The translations under genes and the position numbers were made by a program. The notes below the pieces were generated by a model. That model was not told where the DNA came from, ran no database searches, and saw nothing but the letters and a program-made list of their open reading frames with translations. A DNA stretch of 64,000 bases, taken from NCBI GenBank assembly GCA_018105865.1, contig CM030835.1:21713024-21777023 (forward strand). Direction: 5' to 3'. The stretch is from Metaphire vulgaris. Lineage: Eukaryota > Annelida > Clitellata > Crassiclitellata > Megascolecidae. Positions 50,464 through 64,000 of the stretch are shown here, piece after piece (the stretch's first letter is position 1; the number at the start of each line of letters is the position of its first letter).

Positions 50464-51187
50464 ATCATGGACGGCTTCATTGTCATCGAAATTCTAACGT
50501 AAAGGCAACAGCTTGCTGACATATTTTGCCAAAAACAAATTCATCGCTGTTTTAAATTTGAGCTACATACTAACGTAATGGAAGTTGGATGCGCCGTCAT
50601 AAGCCAAGGTCAGAAGGCTTTGGCGCCATTCACGAAATTGTTTTCTAGCGCTGATTTTGTTTAGACTACGAACTATCATTGGGCCATGTAACGAAACTCA
50701 TTTTCGCCACAACTATTACTGCATGTTCTGTGATGTGCTTCAAGTCAAATTTTTGTCATAATGTTTCAGCTTTGACTAATGCATTATCCTATAAATGCCA
50801 CTCAAAAATCACTGCGCGCTACTCAAAAACTTCTGCGCGCTGGCCCTAAAAATATTGCGCAATTGCGCAGCGCGCAGCTTAGAGGGAACGTTGGGTTGGG
50901 GTCAGGCGATTGGGAGGGGATGAGGAGAGGGAAGGGGATGGGGAAAGGGAAGGGAAAGGGGGTTTGGGGCCGGGGCGAGAATGGGTTGAGGCCTGGGCGA
51001 TTGGGAGAGGGATGGGGTGAGGGAAGGGGACGGGGGTTTAAGCTGCAATTAAGACGCTTCGTTAAACGCTCCGTTGATTATAATACTGTTTTGATTAAAC
51101 AATATTTGGTTGTCAATGACAACAGCGTCTTGTAATAGCTGCCGTGTTGCCATCGGACGGACGGACATCGAGAATTATATATATAGA

Positions 51188-51779
51188 TTGGGCCTGACTA
51201 CCTATGCGGGCGGCTACCTGTCAAAGGATTAAGCTCATGAATTAATAATGGATCACTTGCGTCTATTGCTACTAAGGGTTCTACGCTATTATCTAAATTC
51301 GCTACACCATTTGCGCCATATATCCAATAACTTTATGCCTCTACTTAGAATAATTAACCTTCTTTTACTGATATTCATTAATACTCAATGTTTGAGGTTT
51401 ATTATTATCTACATGCTACTGTCATGCGGGAACCTGTGGTTCTCTTAGTAGACTATTATTTTCTTAAATTTTATTTATTGTGTAACGATGTTAAACTAAA
51501 ATGTAAGCTTTGTAACTTAGCAACTTGATTTAATATGTAATGATGTTTTGTTTGTTGGAAATAAATCCTTGACCCCTGATCCTTGATTTATTAATAAAGT
51601 GCACGCGAGCAACACGTTAGACATCCGTTTTCTTTTAATTAAATGGCGCTAGCTGTAATACACTATATAATTGATCTCAGATCACGTGAGTAGGCTTACT
51701 TGGTTAGGCCAATCACCAATTTTCTCACCTAAATTGACCAAAGTTTGATTGAGTTTTGAATGGCCACGTGAAATGAGCC
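51188..51779. other. Non-coding spacer
   Basis: AT-rich. GGAAATAAATCCTTG near 51558 resembles a polyadenylation context but no gene leads into it. Confidence 0.4.
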
Positions 51780-51863
51780 CGCGGGCCACATGTGTCACTC
51801 GGGCCACATGTGTCACGCGGGCCACATGTGTCACGCGGGCCACATGTGTCACGCGGGCCACAT
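51780..51863. repeat. 18-bp minisatellite of a hAT-like subterminal word
   Basis: GCGGGCCACATGTGTCAC repeats about four and a half times with one substitution. It is followed by ...AACAGCACTGGGAT, like a decayed hAT right end. The unit resembles the GCGGGCCACATGCGG word at the start of the MITE at 42323. Confidence 0.9.
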
Positions 51864-52308
51864 GTTAAACAGCACTGGGATAGGTATAATTGTGGATCCC
51901 TAATGGCTGTCAAAGAAGGCATCTCGAATATTGAGAAAGTCCAGTGCGTACATTAGCGGCAGTGTTTTGCATAACTGCGCGCAGGTGTTTAATGTTAGAT
52001 CATAATCTTCCGATCCTCCACTGACATGTCAACGCTAAGCAAACGCTGGATTCGTCGCTTAACTATTCTTTCATTGATTATAGCTGCGGCTTATCTCTTC
52101 GTAATTGCTGACATCTGGCGACGAAACTCGTCCGCGAAAGTCGCTTGCCGTTAAAGACGTGCGATGATGCACCAGAATTAATTAACCAACGAATGCTGCT
52201 GCGTCCTGTCCATCCTCCTATGGGGCTGGTATACATGGACTCTAGGGAGCAAGAAATCTCAACAACTACCAGCGTCCACATGCGTTGTCAGAGGCCGCTT
52301 CTCTGCAT
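51864..52308. other. Unassigned spacer
   Basis: No supported gene or element. Confidence 0.5.
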
Positions 52309-52730
52309 CAGTGGTGGCTCCACCGGAGGGGCCAGGGGGCCCCGTGCCCCCTACTGAGATACTGGCCTCCCAGTGGCCCCCCTGTTGAGACCCTATACTA
52401 TATATATACTATATATACTATATATATACTATATATAAAAATTTACCAAAAATATTTAAAAATTCCAAATTTCCACAAAATTCAACGCCAAAAATTGGCC
52501 AAACATTGCCAAAACTGCAAACAAAATTGCAAAAGTTGCCTAAAATTTGCACAAATTGCCTAAAATTTGCCTAAAATTTGGCAAAATCTTTCTCTCCCCC
52601 AAGAAAAGTGTGAAATGACTCTACTGTACTTAATACTACATACCTAACAACAAATGGTTGCCCCCCATGATTAGAAGTTGCCACCCTAACGGCCCCCTCC
52701 CCCACTTGCCAAATCCTGGAGCCGCCACTG
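52309..52730. mobile_element. hAT-type MITE CAGTGGTGGCTCC with inner repeat
   Basis: The ends CAGTGGTGGCTCCA and (reverse complement) CAGTGGCGGCTCCA are inverted repeats. The target duplication CTCTGCAT is exact at 52301-52308 and 52731-52738. The middle holds a TATATATACTATATA run and an inverted relative of the 40769 MITE (...AAGAAAAGTGTGAAATGACTC), so a second element probably inserted here. Confidence 0.9.
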
Positions 52731-52738
52731 CTCTGCAT

Positions 52739-53332
52739 CCGCTAGTTCGACTTCGTGACTATCGCAGCAGTCTCCACACAGGTTGCCCTGCCATCAGTGA
52801 CAGACATCATTCCATGGCGCCGTCTATTCCTTTTCCAGAGCATCAACATCCCAGTCAGCCCACCGCGCTCTCTCTCTCCTGTGCCGTCGCTCGTAGCATC
52901 TGGCGACTGGAAAGGACCTAATGAGAAACGACGCAGTACAGAAGAGCGCTGATGGCTATCCCTCTACAGTGGCACTCCCGGCCTTCATCTTGGCCCAAAC
53001 ACACGCAACACTAAATTGGCGCAACGGACCTACGCCATGCAAGCGATCTACTGAGTGATTGAATGAAGGGACTAATAGACGAATGAATGAACAAATGAGT
53101 GAATGAATGAATGATGAATAACACTGTAATAGAGACTTGATGCCCTTTAATGAGTCATAATTTTTCTGGCCATTTAAACTCTTTTCAAACAGTAGATATG
53201 TGCTCAATTGATAAAATTGAGATTAAGCTTAAGTAATATGCATATAAAATACATACGATTTTTTTATTACTCGACCGCAGCAAATCGTTTTTAAATTTAA
53301 ACTGGCGCTCGGTGAGTGTTGTTTAGACTTTC
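52739..53332. other. Spacer with (GAAT)n-tailed repeat
   Basis: GCAACGGACCTACGCCATGC followed by GAATGAAT-type repeats (about 53060-53115) looks like the end of a retroposed repeat. The 3' flank of the lectin gene follows. Nothing else is seen. Confidence 0.4.
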
Positions 53333-61101
<7,769 letters not shown>

Positions 61102-61333
61102 CTGTCATCAGTTTAATAAACTACTAAATGATATCGGACATGACAATTATTTAAAATTTCAAGATAATTTTAAATCTATTTATTCAGTTATAATGCACGT
61201 CATGACTTATTTAATTAACAAAATACCATGGCTATATCATCAAGCACATTTGATGATACAACTATGTTAATTTGCAGCTGCAACAATTACTAGCAACTCA
61301 AATGACGCACGTTAATATCGTTATTTGTTCATT

Positions 61334-61830
61334 TAATAAGTAGTGACGTCATCAACTTCAGGTAACTTGAAATGCATAGTGAAAATTCATTTCTGAATGT
61401 AACTACCAAGTCTCATAGCAGAATCATTGTGCAAAATCCATTTGCATCATATAATAGATGGATACACGCTAATTTGTTAATTTGTTAATTAAATAGGCAA
61501 TGACGTCATCAACTTCCGGTTACTTGAAATGCATAGACAGTTCATGTCTGAGTGTGACTACCAGGTTTCATGGCTGTCATAGCTGTATCATTGTGCAAAC
61601 TCCAGTTGCAGCATGTAATTGATGCTATTGTATTAGCAGCTAAATGGACACACAGTAATTTGTTTAATTTGATAATTAAATAAGTATTGAAGTCATCAAC
61701 TTCAGGTTGCCTGACTTTTGTAGGAAATTCAATTCTGAGTTAGACTGCCAAATTTTACAACTGTATCTCTCCCCGAACTTAAGCTATGGCATGTAATAGA
61801 TGCTGCGGTGTCAACAATTCAATGAACCCG
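61334..61830. repeat. Diverged tandem repeat upstream of the lectin gene
   Basis: Three units of 157-187 bp are aligned by GACGTCATCAACTTC-type words at 61345, 61502 and 61689. They share TTGAAATGCATAG, CTACCARGTYTCAT, ATTGTGCAAA and a TTAATTAAATA end. They lie 0.2-0.7 kb upstream of the signal-peptide exon. Confidence 0.8.
61344..61351. promoter_or_regulatory. Candidate CRE palindrome (first of two)
   Basis: TGACGTCA, the full CREB/ATF consensus. A second copy lies at 61501-61508 in the next repeat unit; the third unit has TGAAGTCA. The position upstream of the lectin gene makes a regulatory role possible but unproven. Confidence 0.4.
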
Positions 61831-61939
61831 AGTTCGCGTACCTGAGTGCGCGCGCCGTCAGTCCTTTACTTAATGGGTCTATGGCTCTAACCATACCTGC
61901 ATGCTCTGCCTGTTTCCGCCTTTGATGCCTACCTGCGTT

Positions 61940-62930
61940 ATGAAGACGCCTTGTCCGCCCCAGTGAATACACGCTGCAGAGTACCACAAGGCTCGATATT
62001 TGGGCTGCTGCTTTCTGTGCTATTTCTCAGTGATCTTGAAGACGTTGTAGCTAAGCATCAGGCCATCAGCTAATGACGCAGTTGTATGCTGATGATGTAC
62101 AGCTCTATCAGACTATCACAGCCATTACCCAGATGAAGCTATGGAGACGGAAACGACGCTGACTGACGAACTGTATAAATTAAGTTGAAGAATGACTTTG
62201 GACAAACAAAATGAAACTCAACCAGAGCAAAACTCAGCTTATTTGCCTTGGGCGAAAACGTCGGGTTGCAAAATCGGATCATCATCGGTAACACCGAAAT
62301 ACAGCGCGTTATAGCACAGGGTACGTAGGCCATAATGTCGGAGTGACATTGGATGAAAACTTGACTATGTCGCAGCATATCAGCAGAGTGGTATCCGGTA
62401 GCTTTTACGAGTTGAGACGCATCGGAACGGTTTTTGCATCTCTATCCACAGAGACCGCAAAGTCGTTGGTTCGTTCGATGATCAGCACCAAATATTAGAC
62501 CATTGCAACAGTCTACTGAGCCTAGCACCGGAGACAGAGATACGGAGAGACTGCAGTCAGTCCAAAACGCAGCCGCTCGTTTCGTTATCAAGGTTTCGCG
62601 GCGGCAACATATTTCTCCTATCCTTCCTGATCTGCACTGGCTGCCAGTTAAGCAGCGCATGGAGTTCAAAGTCACCTCTCTAGTCGACAAATGCCTGCGT
62701 GGAGAAGCATCCGGCTATCTGACTCACGATTGTCACCTTGTTCGACAAACGCAAAGATCCTTAGGGCTTCGATCCAATGACAGTCGGTCGCTGGTCACAT
62801 CGAGAACTCATAGTAGACTTGGTGATCGTACCTTCAAGGCTATTGGACCTCAAAATTGGAACGTTCTCCCGACAGCTATATACGCGATCATGTGTGGTTT
62901 CGCGCTCAACATTTCTTACCAACCTTAATT
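61940..62930 (+). pseudogene. CR1/L2-like LINE reverse transcriptase, 3' half
   Basis: Plus-strand broken frames read VPQGSIFGLLLSVLFLSDL (motif B), LYADDVQLYQT (catalytic box, about 62085), GVTLDENLTMSQHI, SVQNAAARFVIK, LHWLPVKQRMEFKV and GDRTFKAIGPQNWNVLPTAI. This is the usual order for CR1/L2-clade ORF2. Several frameshifts; no hairpin tail at the end. The 5' part is missing. Confidence 0.85.
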
Positions 62931-63329
62931 AAGACGTCTTACTTTAATGTAACAGCAGCGGAGCATTGGTAAATGCACCTCGCAAATGTGATTAATTATC
63001 TATCTACAGTATCTATATTTACCGCTGCGGCTGTCAATTTTTTCCAAAAATCGGCCCTGATACCTGTCAAGATTTCCAACGGGTACCCGTTCGGAAATTA
63101 GCCTAATGTTTTTGTCGCAAATCGTAAACAAGCTGCCTATTTCTTACAGTATTCAAAGGTACGCTTCCAGTTAGGTCTACTTAATATTAATAATGATCTG
63201 TACACCGTGATCACGAAAATCGGGACCCCCTAGATTAATGAGTATAACTTAACAACCTTTCGACCAATCATGGTGAAATTTTAATTATAGTAGGCCTAGG
63301 AGGCAGTCTCGATCCTCAAAAAATATTTC
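62931..63329. other. Spacer between LINE and transposase remnants
   Basis: No gene seen. One TAGGCCTA occurs at 63291-63298. Confidence 0.5.
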
Positions 63330-63835
63330 GCCTCTACGCTGCAGCTGGTACAAGAAAGAAGGACATCACTGGCGCTCGTCTTCTGCGTACTCGTCCGACT
63401 TTCACCAAGTCCTTAATGGTATCAGTTGGTGTTTCAGCACTCGGTCGTACAGCTATTCACTTAGTCGAGCCGGGGGTGAAAGTTTACGGACAGTATTACA
63501 GAGACGTTCTACTGATGCAGGGACTGCTGCCGGACACCCGAACTTTCTCAGATTATTACACATTCTAACAGGACGGCGCACCGGCACACAGAGCTCCAGA
63601 GACAGTTGAACTGTTAGGTAACAAAACGCAGGACTTCATTCCGCCTACTCTCTGGCCACCCAACAGCCCGGATTTGCATCCGGTGATTAAAACATTTGGA
63701 GTGTTATGCAGGGACGCGTTCACCGAACGAAAGTCCGTGATATTGAGGACCTGTGACAACGCATCATGCAAGTGTGGGACGAGATTGATCAAGGCATCAT
63801 AGATGCGTATCAAAAATCATTACATAAAATGAACT
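63330..63835 (+). pseudogene. Tc1/mariner transposase, C-terminal half
   Basis: One mostly open plus frame reads LLRTRPTFTKSLMVSVGVSA, VKVYGQYYRDVLLMQGLLP, then after a stop QDGAPAHRAPETVELL and FIPPTLWPPNSPDLHPV. It therefore keeps the second and third catalytic Asp motifs of the Tc1/mariner family. The first motif, the DNA-binding domain and the termini are missing. A stop just before QDGAPAH and further decay after it show a pseudogene. Confidence 0.88.
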
Positions 63836-64000
63836 AAAATGAAGCCAAATGTCAACAACAATAAAGAAAGCTTATTTAAAACAGGCCAAGTTCAATGGGC
63901 AAAATGTTTTTCCGGTAGATTGTACGCCAGATGGCGCTACATGCTCTTTCACGGGCAATCGTTCCCACTTTTACTACCTGGATACCCGGACACTGTCTTA

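Larger units (their letters stand above)
49608..50893. mobile_element. hAT-type element CAACGTTCCCTCTAA, nested in a Helitron
   Basis: The left end CAACGTTCCCTCTAA and the right end TTAGAGGGAACGTTG are perfect 15-bp inverted repeats. GGTTGGGG is duplicated at 49600-49607 and 50894-50901. The subterminal region near the right end is rich in GCGCGCAG/TGCGCAA words. No transposase is recognisable. Two smaller MITEs sit inside it. Confidence 0.95.
48223..51187 (-). mobile_element. Non-autonomous Helitron, minus orientation, with nested hAT
   Basis: Reading the minus strand, it starts TCTATATATATAATTCTCG (51187) after an A and ends CTAG (48226-48223) before a T. The hairpin CCCGTCA-AAAA-TGACGGG lies at 48234-48251 on the plus strand. 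Without the hAT at 49608-50893 and its 8-bp duplication, it is about 1.67 kb, close to the 1.74 kb of the plus copy. The two copies face each other 3' end to 3' end, about 2 kb apart. Confidence 0.9.

Noticed and set aside
46855..51612. Solo LTR starting TGTAGCGAAACC
   Set aside because: No convincing inverted TG...CA ends with target duplication and no primer-binding site were found.
51780..51863. CRISPR-like array
   Set aside because: The 18-bp units are contiguous with no unique spacers, and the DNA is eukaryotic.

Overview
The window is animal (metazoan) nuclear DNA: AT-rich, intron-bearing, full of microsatellites, and dominated by transposable-element debris. The mix of elements (hAT and GGGnCnTCC MITEs, Helitrons, Tc1/mariner, a Ginger/KRBA2-type integrase, CR1/L2-like and RTE-like LINEs), a C2H2 zinc-finger cluster, a secreted C-type-lectin gene and a strong excess of the palindrome TAGGCCTA suggest a marine invertebrate. 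An echinoderm or hemichordate would fit, but the sequence alone does not prove this.

Layout. Bases 1-4320 are non-coding, with one 428-bp MITE, a LINE tail and microsatellites. Bases 4321-39936 are a head-to-tail triplication of a roughly 10.3-kb unit (unit 1 is swollen to 14.8 kb by insertions), with (AAT)n tracts at every boundary. Each unit carries one minus-strand C2H2 zinc-finger gene: 9, 9 and 12 regular fingers. The copies are mosaics. Genes 1 and 2 are nearly identical, but other segments group units 2+3 or 1+3, which points to gene conversion or unequal exchange.

Bases 39937-53300 are a transposon graveyard with readable insertion history. It includes several hAT-type MITEs with intact 8-bp target duplications, a Ginger-like integrase remnant, and two Helitrons in opposite orientation. 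Both Helitrons have TC starts, a hairpin, CTAG ends and A/T flanks. One Helitron was later hit by a 1.29-kb hAT element that itself contains two smaller MITEs.

Bases 53333-61101 (minus strand) fit a six-exon gene: a signal-peptide exon followed by two C-type lectin-like domains. All splice phases agree and the frame ends in a stop (about 339 residues). Its long fourth intron holds a dead mariner with a LINE tail inside it, other LINE tails and long (TA)n arrays. A diverged tandem repeat with two perfect CRE palindromes lies just upstream of its start. Bases 61900-64000 hold broken CR1/L2-like reverse transcriptase and Tc1/mariner transposase genes.

The most unusual signal is short. At six positions in the triplicated units, TAGGCCTA is present in one or two copies while the sister copy has a plain TA. 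The word therefore seems to arise by a small insertion at TA, as a transposon footprint would.
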